From Laguncularia racemosa (Eukaryota; Streptophyta; Magnoliopsida; Myrtales; Combretaceae), in contig JBBMOL010000022.1 of assembly GCA_037954665.1 (NCBI GenBank), positions 744,001 through 808,000 on the forward strand: a DNA stretch of 64,000 nucleotides, in the 5' to 3' direction. The translations under genes were made by a program, and so were the position numbers. The notes under the pieces are model-generated. The model saw only the letters and a list, made by a program, of their open reading frames with translations. It did not search any database and was not told the DNA's origin. Position 1 is the first letter of the stretch, and the number at the start of each line of letters is the position of its first letter. This document shows positions 36,188-47,870 of this stretch, piece after piece.

Positions 36188-37840
36188 TGGGTGATGCCAG
36201 TTGATCTGTTTGTTTTGAATATGCTCGATTTTGATGTTATTGTGGGAGTAAACTGGTTGTCAAAATTTCATGTTACCATAGATTGCCATAACTTAATGGT
36301 TCATTTCACCTCCCCTGATGAAGATCCTATCAGCCTCAAGTTAGAATTGCAAAGACCTATGGGTCTACCAATATATGAATTATGAAGCGAGAGTAGATTA
36401 GCTACTATAACAACAGAAGCCAATAGTGAGGTGAAGCTTGAAAGAGTGCCAATAGTAAACATGCATGCTGTTGTATTTCCTGATGATTTACTAGGATTAC
36501 CACCAGACAAAGAAATTGAGTTTTATACAGACTTGGTACCAAGCACAGCCTCTATTACTAAGGCTCTGTATAGGATGGCGCTTACAGAGTTAGCAGAATT
36601 GAAGGTTTAGATACAAGAGTTATTAGATAAGAAATTCATTAAGCTTAATGTGTCACCATGGGGAGGTTTTGTCCTATTTGTAAAGAAGAAGGATGGTAGA
36701 ATGAGAATGTGTATAAACTATAGACAATTGAATAAGGTCACTATAAAAAACAAATATCTGCTCCCTAGAATAAATGACCTTTTTGATAAACTACAAGGGG
36801 GTCAAGTATTTTCAAAGATTAACTTGAGGTCGGGTTACCATCAATTGAAGATAAAGAAATTAGATATCTAAAAGGTTTCATTCAGAACTCGATATTGGCA
36901 TTATAAATTCTTGGTAATGCCCTTTGGTTTAACAAATGCTCCAGCTACCTTCATGGAATTGATGAATAGGGTGTTAAAAAATTTCTTGAATCAATTTGTG
37001 GTGGTGTTTATTGATGATATCTTGATATATTCAAAAAGTAAAGAAGAGCATAAAAAGCACTTAAATTGTATACTGGAGAGATTACAAGTTGAGAAGCTAT
37101 ATGCAAAATTTAAGAAATATGAATTCTAACTTGAGTAGGTTTCTATTCTGGGACATAAAGTTAACAAGGATGGTATTGCAGTAGTTTACAAGAAAGTAAA
37201 GGCAGTGATAGATTGGCCAAAACCTAAGACAGTAATTGAAATTAGGAGCTTGTTAGGATTAACAAGCTGCTATCAACGTTTTGTGGAGGGATTTTCCAAG
37301 ATAACTGCACCATTGACTAGATTAACTCAAAAGAGAGTGAGGTTTGAATGAGATGACTGATGTGAAGACAGTTTCATAAAACTAAAAAAAAAAAGATTAA
37401 TCTCAGCACTAGTCCTAACTTTACCAAAGAGTAAAAAGGAGAATACAATATTTAGTGATGCTTTTAACCAAGGTTCAAGGTGCATTCTTATGCAAAATGG
37501 AAAAGTTATTGCTTATGCTTCTTACCAGCTAAAGTTGTATGAAAGAAACTACCCTACCCATGATTTGGAGTTAGCAGTAATAATCTTAGTATTGAAACTT
37601 TAGAGACATTATCTATATGGAGACAACTACAAGGTATTCACATATTACAAAAGCTTGAAGTACCTCTTCACTTAGAAAGATTTAAATATGAGACAAAAGA
37701 GATAATTGGAATTAATTAAAGACTATGTCTTACAAATGCAAAGTCATTTAGGACATGCGAACGTGGTAGCAAATGCTCTCAATGGAAAGAAGCAGGATAA
37801 CTTAGCTACATTGCTTGAAGTGTGAAGGTTGGAATTGAAG
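36188..37840 (+). pseudogene. Tekay/Del-type gypsy pol, first part (PR end, RT, RNase H)
   Basis: The plus strand encodes the protease-RT linker (MLDFDVIVGVNWLSKFHVT), reverse transcriptase (MCINYRQLNKVTIKNKY, FSKINLRSGYHQL, VMPFGLTNAPATFMELMN, VVVFIDDILIYSKS) and RNase H (IFSDAFNQGSRCILMQNGK, YASYQLKLYERNYPTHDLEL). In-frame stops occur near 36382, 36608, 36868, 37127 and 37350. The RT box FIDD is intact. The frame ends at the target site CTAGT (37841-37845), where a CRM-type element is inserted, and resumes at 44646. Gag and a 5' LTR are not recognisable to the left. Confidence 0.85.
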
Positions 37841-37845
37841 CTAGT
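37841..37845. repeat. target site duplication CTAGT (left copy)
   Basis: Identical to 44646-44650 on the other side of the nested element, proving the outer limits of the insertion. Confidence 0.9.
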
Positions 37846-38592
37846 TGATACGAAAACCTTCGCAATCACGCCTTGAGAACCCTTTTGATTAGTGTGAACC
37901 CCCAATGCAGTAATACGAAAACCCACGACACCAATTTGGAAATCAATCCCTAAGAAGATTAGAATTTAGGTTTGACTTAGGTTAATGATCTAAGAATTAG
38001 AACTATGGAAAGCCCTAATTTCGAAACAATCCACAAGAGAAGTCGATCAATCTTCCTTGATTGTTCCTAGGAGCATGTATTCAAATAAGAACACAAAGAA
38101 CAAAGCAATAAGCTTTTTTGGTATTTTCAATATCTCAAAAACTATGTTTTACAATGAGGAGGTTCGGAATATAAAGGAGAAAACCCTAAAACATTACATG
38201 GAAATCGCAAAACAAGTGAAAAGTGCGCATAAAAAGAAGGCCGGCCATTTAGGCCGGCGGCCTTCCTTGAAAATGCACCGAAACATCGGCGTTTTCAAGG
38301 CCGGCAGCCTTGAGCCGGTGTATCTTCACCCGATGCTATTTTCATCAAATTGAAGTTCGTTTGGCCTTCTTTTGCCCCAAAGCTTTGAATCCCTTGAAGT
38401 CCTTCACCCGTGATCTTCACCAAGCCTTGCAAATGAGAATTCAATGTTTGTTGTAGCTTCTTAGCTCTTGATCTCGTGATTGGTCCTTGAGGCAAGCTAA
38501 TTGTACTTGAAACCCCTTGAACTTCATCCTTAGCCACTTGATCTTCTTCTTGACTTGGCTCTTGAGCTTGGATCGGTGACTCTTCCATAACA
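37846..38592 (-). repeat. 3' LTR of the CRM-type element
   Basis: 747 bp. On the minus strand it runs from TGTTATGG (38592) to GTATCA (37846). It encodes the last 98 codons of the polyprotein. A GC-rich cluster of AAGGCCGGC repeats lies at 38236-38320 within otherwise AT-rich sequence; this copy has fewer repeats than the 5' LTR. Confidence 0.95.
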
Positions 38593-41500
38593 TTCCCCCT
38601 CTCCTCAAAAGGATTCGTCCTCGAATCCAAAGCATCACCTACATCAAACGGACTAAGATCAGCAACATTAAAAGTGGCACTAACATTATACTCACCTGGT
38701 AAGTCCACTCTGTAGGCGTTGTCGTTGATCCTCTCAAGTATCTGAAAAGGACCATCTCCCCGGGGGTTCAACTTTGATTTCCTTTGTAGTGGAAACCGCT
38801 CCTTGCGAAAATGCACCCAAACCCACTCTCCCGGTTGAAAAATCATGGGTTTCCTGCCTTTGTTCACCCTTGAAGCTACCTTGGCATTCTGTTTCTCAAT
38901 CCTATCCTTCACCTGCTTATGTAGCTTCCTCACAAAATCTGCCTTTGAATCAGCATCAAAACTCACAAACTTGTTAGGTGGTAATGGCAATAAATCAAGA
39001 GGAGTAAGTGGATTAAAACCATATACAATCTCAAATGGAGAACAATGAGTAGTGCTATGAATAGCCCTATTGTATGCAAACTCCACAAATGGTAGACAAT
39101 CCTCCCAAGTCCTAATGTTTTTATCTATGATTGCCCTCAACAACTGAATTAAAGTCCTATTAGCCACCTCAGTTTGCCCATCAGTCTGTGGGTGACAAGT
39201 AGTCGAAAACATCAGCTTGGTTCCCAACTTTCCCCACAACACTCTCCAAAAATGACTCAAGAATTTTACATCCCTATCACTAACAATGCTCTTAGGTATG
39301 CCATGCAGACGCACTACCTCTCTAAAGAACAAATCAGCAATGAATGTAGCATCATCAGTTTTATGACAAGGAATGAAATGAGCCATCTTACTAAACCTAT
39401 CAACCACAACAAAAATGTTGTCACTACCTTTCCTAGTTCTAGGTAATCCAAGCACAAAATCCATCGACACAGCAGTCCACGGTTCATTAGGAACAGGCAA
39501 TGGTGTGTATAATCCATGTGGTTTTAGTTTAGATTTAGCTTCTCTACATGTAATGCAATGTTGACAAACTTTATGCACATCATGCCTCATGCTAGGCCAG
39601 AAAAAGTGTTCATTTAGCATAACATAGGTCTTATCTACCCCGAAATGCCCCATTAAGCCCCCTCCATGTGCTTCCCTAACAAGCAAATCCCTCACAGATC
39701 CTCTAGGAATGCACAACTTACTCTTCTTAAATAGGAATCCATCAGACACAAAATAATCATTCAGTCCAGTCCCACCAACACAAGCAGCAAAAATCTCAGA
39801 AAAATCAATATCATGTGGATACAAATCCTTCACCAACTCAAAACCTAGCAAAGATGTACTAAGAGAGTTAAGTAACGTGTACCTTCTTGAAAGCGCGTCA
39901 GCCACAGTATTCTCCTTACCCTGCTTGTACTTGATCACATATGGAAATGTCTCGATGAATTCCACCCACTTGGCATGCCTTCTATTCAACTTATCTTGAC
40001 CCTTTAGATGTTTCAGACTCTCATGGTCAGTGTGAATGACGAATTCCTTAGGCCAAAGATAGTGTTGCCATGTCTGCAATGAGCGCACCAAGGCATACAA
40101 CTCCTTGTCATATGTTGGATACTTCAGTGCTGCTCCACTCAACTTTTCACTGAAGTACATTAGTGGCCTGTGATCCTGCATCAAAACAGCTCCAATCCCT
40201 ATGCCACTAGCATCACATTCAATCTCAAAAGTTTTGTTAAAATCAGGTAAAGCAAGCAATGGTGCATTACACAATTTATCTTTCAAATCATTAAAAGCTT
40301 GTTCTTGTGCATCACCCCAAGCAAATCCAACATTCTTTTTCACAAGCTCATTCAAAGGTGCAGCTATAGTGCTGAAGTCTCTAATAAATCTTCTATAGAA
40401 ACCAGCAAGTCCATGAAAGCTCCTCACCTCACTAGCAGTCCTAGGTCTAGGCCACTCCTTAATGGCTCTAACCTTCTCCTCATCAACCTCAACCCCACGA
40501 CTAGAAACAACAAAACCTAGAAAATTGACCTTATCCATGCAGAAACTACACTTCTTAAGGTTGGCAAATAATTTCTCCTCCCTAAGTTTTGCTAAAACTA
40601 GTCTCACATGCATAACGTGATCATCCAGACACTTAGAGTAAATCAAGATATCATCAAAATAAACCACAACAAATTTACCTAAGTAATCACGAAGCACATG
40701 ATTCATTAGTCGCATAAAAGTACTAGGTGCATTTGTAAGTCCAAAAGGCATGACAAGCCATTCATACAGACCATATTTAGTCTTAAATGCAGTTTTCCAT
40801 TCATCCCCTACTTTCATGCGTATCTGGTAGTAACCGGATTTTAGATCAATCTTTGTAAACAAACAAGAACCATACAATTCATCCAACATATCATCTAACC
40901 TAGGAATAGGATGACGATACTTTACCGTGATTTTGTTGATGGCTCTACAGTCTACACACATCCTCCAAGTCCCATCCTTCTTTGGCACTAAAATCACAGG
41001 CACTGAACAGGGACTTAGACTTTCTCTCACATACCCCTTCTCCAGCAACTCCTCAACCTGCTTCTGAATCTCCTTTGCCTCGCTGGGATTAGTTCGGTAG
41101 GCAGGTCGGTTGGGTATGGCTGCTCCCGGAATGAAGTCAATCTGATGCTCTATGCCCCTAACTGGTGGAAGTCCACTAGGCATCTCCGCTGGAAACACAT
41201 CTCCATATTCCTGCAGCAAATCAGAAAACACACTAGGAATAGATGGGTTAATATCGTCAGTGGCCAAATAGGCCCCTTTGTACAAAAGTACAAAGATAGG
41301 TCTACTGGCACTCAAAGCATGCCTAACCTCACTTGCCCTAGCAATCAAACTCACACTCTTACTTCTTTTCTCTCCAGGCCGATTGTCATCTTGCTTTTCA
41401 CTCCCCTCTTTCTTTTCACTCTGCTCATTTTTATTACACTTTTTAGTTGCACTCTTATTCTTCACTCCCTCGGAATTGCTTTTTCTACTCTCCCTCTCTT

Positions 41501-43292
41501 TTCTTTCGGCCTTAACTCTCAACCTCTCTAATTTACATTGGTCCTCATACACTTCCTTAGAGGACAGTGGTGCCAAAATGGTTCTCCTTCCATCCTTAGT
41601 AAATGAGTACCTATTGAGATATCCATTGTGCACGGTTTTCCTATCAAATTGCCAAGGTCTGCCCAACAAGATATCACCAGCATGCATAGGTACTACATCA
41701 CAGAGCACCTCATCACTATACTTGCCTATGGAAAAAGAAATGAGGGCTTGCCTGTTTACCTTAACCTCACCACAGTCGCTGAGCCACTGAAGTTTGTAAG
41801 GTCTTGGGTGTGGTACAGTAGGCAGCCCCAACCTGTTCACCAAGAGTGTACTCACCACATTAGTACAACTCCCTCCATCGACAATCACACTACATGCCTT
41901 CCCCTGCACATGGCATCTAGTATGAAACAAGTTTTCCCTTTGCTCTTCATGGCCATCCTCCTTCAACTGGGTGTTAAGTGCACGCCTAGCTACATACAAG
42001 TCACCTTTCACTGCCTCCTCAACACTCTCAGCATCACTACAATCCTCCAATGGAGGCATATCATCGTCTTCACCCTCATTGTCACTTTCCTCATCATCAG
42101 TGGCAATCTCACCATTCCTTATCACCATGGTCCGCCTATTAGGACATTCCCTACTAATGTGTCCTACACCCTGACACTTCCAACATTTAATGTCCCTATT
42201 TCTACTTTTCTGATCAACAACCTTAGGTTTCTCAGATGAAACCCCAACTGATTTTCCCTTTGAAGCCTCAACAGTAGGCTTACTACCACTCTTAATATCA
42301 GATTTTCCATAAACTCTCCATGTAGAGTTAGAATTAGAAGAAGGTTTGGAAACGTACCGGTTTGGCCCTCTACCTTGGAGTTGTCTCTCAATCTTGATGG
42401 CAAGATGTACCATCTCCTCTAGCTCTACATAATGCTGCAACTCCACCCTGTCGGCGATCTCCTTGTTCAACCCACCAAAGAAACGTCCCATGGTAGTTTC
42501 CTCATCCTCATCTACATCAGCTCTCGTCATGATCATCTCCATCTCCTTGTAGTAGTCCTCCACACTCCTACTACCCCGTCTCAAGAAATGTAATTTCTGC
42601 ATCAATTCCCTATGAAAGTATCTAGGGACAAATCTTTTTCTCATCACAGCCTTGAGATCATGCCAGGTCTCAATAGGATACTCCATGTTCCTCCTCCTGC
42701 TAGTCACCAGCTGATCCCACCAGGATATAGCATAATCCTGAAATTGGGTTACAGCCAATTTCACCTTTTTCTCTTCACTACATTGGTGACATTCAAAAAT
42801 CAACTCAACTCTCTTCTCCCACTGCAAGTATTCCTCTGGGTCAGATTTACCCTGAAAAATTGGAAGCTTCAGTTTAATACTTCCCAGACCCCTGTCTACT
42901 ACATCATCAACAAATCGACCCCTATTGGCAGTGTAACTCTCCTGCATTCGACCTCTACCTCTTCCTGTGCCCATGCCTCTACCTACTCCTCTACCACCTC
43001 TTCTTCCTCTATTGACTAGCATGGCTGCACTATCCTCATAATCCTCCTCCAGATATTCATTAGCATCAGTCACTTCAGCAGCTTGATGCATAGGATTTTT
43101 ACCTCCCCTATTCCCTTCACTAGTACTTGACTCCCTCTTCTCAACAACCTATAGTCTCAAATTCATATGCTCTAGAGACTCTCTCATAGCTATAATGGCG
43201 TTAGTCATACGCCTAAACTCTGACTGTTGTGCTTCACGCAACAAAGCATCATCTGCACTTTTATCAGATTTTTCAACACCACTACCTGTCAT
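38295..43292 (-). CDS. CRM-type gag-pol polyprotein with one amber stop
   Basis: The natural start is ATG at 43292 (MTGSGVEKS). Codon 48 is TAG (43149-43151), probably from CAG; an internal ATG at 43091 opens 1598 uninterrupted codons. Numbering from that ATG: RG-rich region 28-48; gag core about 70-240 (LPIFQGKSDPEEYLQW); zinc knuckle C303-C316 (CWKCQGVGHISREC); protease VDGGS 404-408; reverse transcriptase about 660-860 with YFDD 811-814; RNase H about 955-1070 (IECDASGIGIGAVL); integrase zinc domain about 1142-1183; integrase triad D1211, D1272, E1308 with 35 residues between the last two; C-terminal FNVADLSPFDVGD 1474-1486; residues 1501-1598 lie inside the 3' LTR. All catalytic residues seen are intact. 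Whether the amber codon abolishes function or an internal start serves is unknown. Confidence 0.95.
38593..38606 (-). promoter_or_regulatory. polypurine tract of the CRM-type element
   Basis: GAGGAGAGGGGGAA on the minus strand abuts the LTR start TGTTATGG. It primes plus-strand DNA synthesis. It is also coding here (FEERGN in the pol frame), because the reading frame continues across it into the LTR. Confidence 0.85.
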
Positions 43293-43851
43293 CTTTACCT
43301 GCAAAAACAACAAACGTTAATGCTAAAAAAAATTTTGAGTTTCCTCACAACTGCTCCCTTTCGTGTTTTTGCACTCTATTGATGGGGTTATCCACTCGTG
43401 TTTCTCACAATCGATATTTAGCACACAGGTATTCCTCACAACTCTCAAGCCCGCTCTTAAATGTTCTTAAGCGAATCACACTCCCAAGAGCAATTTCCAA
43501 CGAATTTCAATACAAAGACGCGAATTTGGTGTTTCCCACTATCCCTTAAACAAGATTACACTAGGATTGAAGGATATGGTGTTCCCAAGGATTAGCAAAA
43601 ACAAGACAATCAAATAATTTCAGAATTTTTTTTTTTTTTTTAAACACCAATTGAAGACTAACTAATCCTAAGCAAGGATCAAAATAGCGAAAATCCCCAA
43701 ATTGATGAACAAACCCTAGAACATGAGAAGTCACAATTTGATCAATCTAATCAATGGAGTACATAAAGATCACAACTTTATATCCTAAATAACGATGGGA
43801 AACAAGAATCAAACAAAAACAAGAAAAGATATAACCTGATCTAGAGCCAAA
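43293..43851 (-). other. untranslated leader of the CRM-type element
   Basis: Between primer site and gag start. It has no long frame in the sense direction and contains a T-run at 43627-43641 (A-run on the element strand). Confidence 0.7.
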
Positions 43852-43863
43852 GCTCTAATACCA
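43852..43863 (-). promoter_or_regulatory. primer binding site, initiator methionine tRNA
   Basis: On the minus strand TGGTATTAGAGC starts two bases after the 5' LTR end. It differs by one base from TGGTATCAGAGC, the complement of the 3' end of plant initiator tRNA-Met. Confidence 0.85.
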
Positions 43864-43865
43864 AA

Positions 43866-44645
43866 TGATACGAAAACCTTCGCAATCACGCCTTGAGAAC
43901 CCTTTTGATTAGTGTGAACCCCCAATGCAGTAATACGAAAACTCACGACACCAATTTGGAAATCAATCCCTAAGAAGATTAGAATTTAGGTTTGACTTAG
44001 GTTAATGATCTAAGAATTAGAACTATGGAAAGCCCTAATTTCGAAACAATCCACAAGAGAAGTCGATCAATCTTCCTTGATTGTTCCTAGGAGCATGTAT
44101 TCAAATAAGAACACAAAGAACAAAGCAATAAGCTTTTTTGGTATTTTCAATATCTCAAAAACTATGTTTTACAATGAGGAGGTTCGGAATATAAAGGAGA
44201 AAACCCTAAAACATTACATGGAAATCGCAAAACAAGTGAAAAGTGCGCATAAAAAGAAGGCCGGCCATTTAGGCCGGCAGCCTACTTTTCAAGGCCGGCG
44301 GCCTTCCTTGAAAATGCACCGAAACATCGGCGTTTTCAAGGCCGGCTCCAAGGCCGGCAGCCTTGAGCCGGTGTATCTTCACCCGATGCTATTTTCATCA
44401 AATTGAAGTTCTTTTGGCCTTCTTTTGCCCCAAAGCTTTGAATCCCTTGAAGTCCTTCACCTATGATCTTCACCAAGCCTTGCAAATGAGAATTCAATGT
44501 TTGTTGTAGCTTCTTAGCTCTTGATCTCGTGATTGGTCCTTGAGGCAAGCTAATTGTACTTGAAACCCCTTGAACTTCATCCTTAGCCACTTGATCTTCT
44601 TCTTGACTTGGCTCTTGAGCTTGGATCGGTGACTCTTCCATAACA
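43866..44645 (-). repeat. 5' LTR of the CRM-type element
   Basis: 780 bp, same ends as the 3' LTR. It carries two extra pieces in the GGCCGGC-rich cluster (about 44270-44360). A TTTATATTCC box on the minus strand near 44197 is a candidate promoter element. The open frame starting ATGGAAGAG at 44641 merely repeats the pol tail found in the 3' LTR. Confidence 0.95.
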
Positions 44646-44650
44646 CTAGT
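44646..44650. repeat. target site duplication CTAGT (right copy)
   Basis: Matches 37841-37845. Confidence 0.9.
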
Positions 44651-46019
44651 TACCTAGGAGGTAGGAGCAAGGCTGGCCAATTTACGCATCCAACCAACTA
44701 TAGTAGAAAGAATTAAAGTAGCTCAGCTAGAAGATAAAGGTATGTTAGAAATTAAGCATAAGATGGACCAAGGGAAGGCACCCGAATCCATGATTGATCA
44801 AGAGAGAGTATTGTGGTATGGAACTAAGATATGTGTACTAGAGTTAACAGAGTTGAAGAATGAGATTTTAAGAGAAGCATATAACTCTGGATACTCAATC
44901 CACCTTAGGAGTACTAAAATATAACAAGATTTAAAGGCTCATTACTGGTAGAAGAATATGAAGCGGGAGATAGCAAACTTTGTTTCCAAGTATTTGAGAT
45001 GCAAACAAATTAAAATAAAACATCAAAGGCTGATAAGAAAACTACAACCTTTACTTGTACCAGAATAGAAGTGGGAGCATGTAACCATGAATTTTGTTAT
45101 TGTACTTCCTAAAACTAAAGAAAAACATGATATTGTACGGGTAGTAATGGATAGATTAACTAAGTCAGCACATTTTGTATCCATCAATATCCATTGCACC
45201 CTAGGTAAATTAGCATAGTTATACATTAAGGAAATAGTCAGGCTTTATGGAGTCCTAGTGACAATTATTTCTAATTAACATACTAGATTTGTAGGTAGAT
45301 TTTAGAGAAGCCTACATAGAGATCTAGGCACCAGATTGTAGTTCAACATAGCTTTCCATCTTCAGGCAAACAGGCAATTAAAGTGGATTATATAAATTCT
45401 AGAAGATATGTTAAGGGCATGTGTTTTGGATTTTGGAGGAAATTGGGACAAACACCAACCTCTAGTTGAATTTGCCTACAATAATAACTATCAGGCAACA
45501 ATTTAGATGGTGTCATATGAAGCTTTATATGGAAGAAAATATAAGTCACATTTGCATTGGGATGAGGTAGGAGGAAAAAAAGGCATTGGGACTTGAATTG
45601 GTGTAGGAGGCTATAAATAAGGTGAAGTTAATTAGACAAAGAATACTAACAACTCAAAGTCGCTAGAAGAGTTATGTTGATAGGAGGCGACGACCATTGG
45701 AATTCAAAGTAGGAGATCATGTGTTACTGAGGATATCGCCAACTAAACATGTTGTTCAATTCGGTTTAAGAGGAAAATTAAATCTTATGTATGTCAATCC
45801 TTTTGAGGTTTTGGAAAAAATTGGTAATGTCGCTTATAAGTTAGCCTTATTGCCTAACTTGGCAGGAGTACATGATGTTTTTCATGTATCTATGTTACGG
45901 AAGTTTGTAGCAAACCCAGACCAAGTCACAACTCATGAGTCTTTAGATGTACAACCAAATCTCACTACTGTAGAATGACTTATCCGCATTGTAGACACTA
46001 AGGAGAAAATATTAAGATG
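44651..46019 (+). pseudogene. Tekay/Del-type gypsy pol, second part (integrase)
   Basis: Continuation of the pol at 36188-37840 after the nested element. It holds the RNase H-integrase linker (DQERVLWYGTKICV), integrase core (LPKTKEKHDIVRVVMDRLTK, GVLVTIISN) with decayed catalytic surroundings and several stops, and an open C-terminal frame at 45697-45978: FKVGDHVLLRISPTKHV, then LAGVHDVFHVSMLRKFV. A chromodomain begins (IRIVDTKEKILR) but breaks near 46019. The aspartate of the SDR/SNQ motif is replaced (IISN..TRFVG), so the integrase is inactive. Confidence 0.85.
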
Positions 46020-47870
46020 AAGGATAAGGTAATTAGGAATTTTAAGATGAGGGCAATTTGGTCTTTTCGACCTTGGGTTATATAAGCCATCGCGTAACCT
46101 AAATGTCACTTTTTCCTCTTCTTGTAATTCTGAATCCTCCGTGTCCTTTAGGAGGCTCTAATCACTCTAATTCACAACTCAACAAAGAAGGACTCTTGAT
46201 TTGACGTACGTCCAAAGGTAAGTACCTTAAATCAAGTTGATTTTCTATCCTTTTCTAATGGGGAATCGATTAAAGGCGTAACATGTTGTTAAACCAGGGT
46301 TTCTAGACAATTTAATTGGACATTATGTATTTCAATTTTTCATAAAATTTGATAAATTTTACATTAAATTTGGAATATTATCTTAATAGATGAATGATAG
46401 GATGGAAAAAGGGTTGAAAGGGGTGAGAATGGAGAGGTTCAGAGGGGTACACAGCCAAGGTACACGGCTGTGTACTTACTTGTGAAGATTGTGAAAAGCA
46501 TTTTGTGCAATGAGTTGTATACGGTCAGGTACATAGGTGTATACTTGCTTGTGTTTAGTATACGACATTATACTTAGGTGCGCTGAAAGAACTTTTGTAT
46601 AATAAGGTACATAGCCATGTGTACAGTCGTGTTCTTACTTGTATTCTTCAACACGGCCATACACACAGTCATGTTGTTTAAGAATATTCTTTAAGTTTTT
46701 CTATTTCAATTTTATTCCAATCTTAAGTTGATATTACTTGTGATAGAGCTTAGGAAAGGAGAAATAGGCAACTAATTCTTAATTGAACGATCTATTGAAG
46801 CTTAGGTTTTATTATAAAGTAGAACTAAGAATTACATACTATTTCTTGATAAGTTTTGAGGAACTCAATAATTATAGACAAATAGAACCAAAAACTACTC
46901 TTCTAAGTATGTGTTTACCATGCTTGTTGGTTGTGTTTGCTAAATATAGTAAATGAATGAACTTTAACATAAACTTGGTAGATGCCTTATTGGTTACTTA
47001 TGTGTGGCTCGGTCTAGGGGTTGGAGGTGGCAGATCCCTTGGGAGCACTCTAATGATCGGTATACGGTGTTGTCCCTAGTAAAGTTTTATACCGAAATGA
47101 TCTATGATAGATTTTAGGGGTATTGGGACCGGAAGTGGCAATTCCCGATACCAATAGAAAATTGGGGCCAAAGGTGGCAGTTCCTAACCTAGGTTTAAAA
47201 CACTTAAATTATATAAGAAACAGAGCGGCACGGGGTCATGAGTACCCTTTATGTTGCTTGTTGATTTACACAAAGATAAGTAAGTGATTGTTTGTTAAGT
47301 ATTTACTACATTATGTACATGTATAACTTGTATTGTTGTGACATGTGCATGTGTTTTGATATTCATGTATTGAGCTTAAGCTCAATCCTTTTCTTTTTTA
47401 GCTATAGGTAGGCATGATGAGTATGCCGAATATGATGAGTCAAGGAATATGTGCTATTGTTATCAAGATGAGGATGATGGATAATATTATTACTACTACA
47501 ATGATGAGTAGCATGGAGAAATAGAGTTAGATTATTTGAAACTTTGTGGTAGACTTCTTAAATCATTTTAATTTAGTACTTAGACCCAATGTAATTATTA
47601 TTTTTTAGTTAGAATGAACTTGGTAATTTGTTAGAAGTCTTATTTTACGGATTATTACTTTAATGTATAATATTTGATTTAATTTAAAATTACAATGTTG
47701 TTGAAATAACTTGCCTGTAAGTTATTTGTTTATATTATTGGAGTTACTGTTCTTTTAATGTATGGTGGAGTCGAACAGGCTAAAGAATAGGAGTAGTAGA
47801 AACCTTTGTATGTCTCTATCCAATAGGGACATGTGACAGGCGGTAGTGTTTTAGGTTTTAGGGCATTACA
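46020..47870 (+). mobile_element. probable 3' LTR region of the Tekay-like element
   Basis: It follows the broken chromodomain and ends GGGCATTACA at 47870, an LTR-like end. A TTATATAAGCC box at about 46078 may be the LTR promoter. Positions 46445-46670 hold repeated TACACGGCTGTGTACTTACTTGT motifs. The left limit is unclear because the polypurine tract is not obvious; TGTAGACACT at 45990 is an alternative start that would overlap coding sequence. Confidence 0.5.

Larger units (their letters stand above)
37846..44645 (-). mobile_element. nearly intact CRM-type chromovirus, nested insertion of 6.8 kb
   Basis: Complete element on the minus strand: 5' LTR 43866-44645, primer site 43852-43863, leader to 43293, gag-pol 43292-38295, polypurine tract about 38593-38606, 3' LTR 37846-38592. 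LTR ends are TG..CA and flanking CTAGT duplications are perfect. By eye the LTRs differ by four substitutions and two indels (about 21 and 12 bp), so insertion was recent compared with everything around it. The tail FNVADLSPFDVGD..RTNPFEE..GPITRSRAKK running into the LTR is characteristic of the CRM lineage, many members of which prefer centromeric chromatin. Lineage assignment rests on motif recognition, not a tree. Confidence 0.9.

Noticed and set aside
39174..42239. Several plus-strand ORFs inside 38.3-43.1 kb, up to 203 codons
   Set aside because: They lie antisense to the intact gag-pol frame and show no domain; shadows of a coding strand.
44336..44641. Minus ORF of 101 codons as a separate gene
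   Set aside because: It is the 5' LTR copy of the polyprotein tail, without its own upstream coding context.
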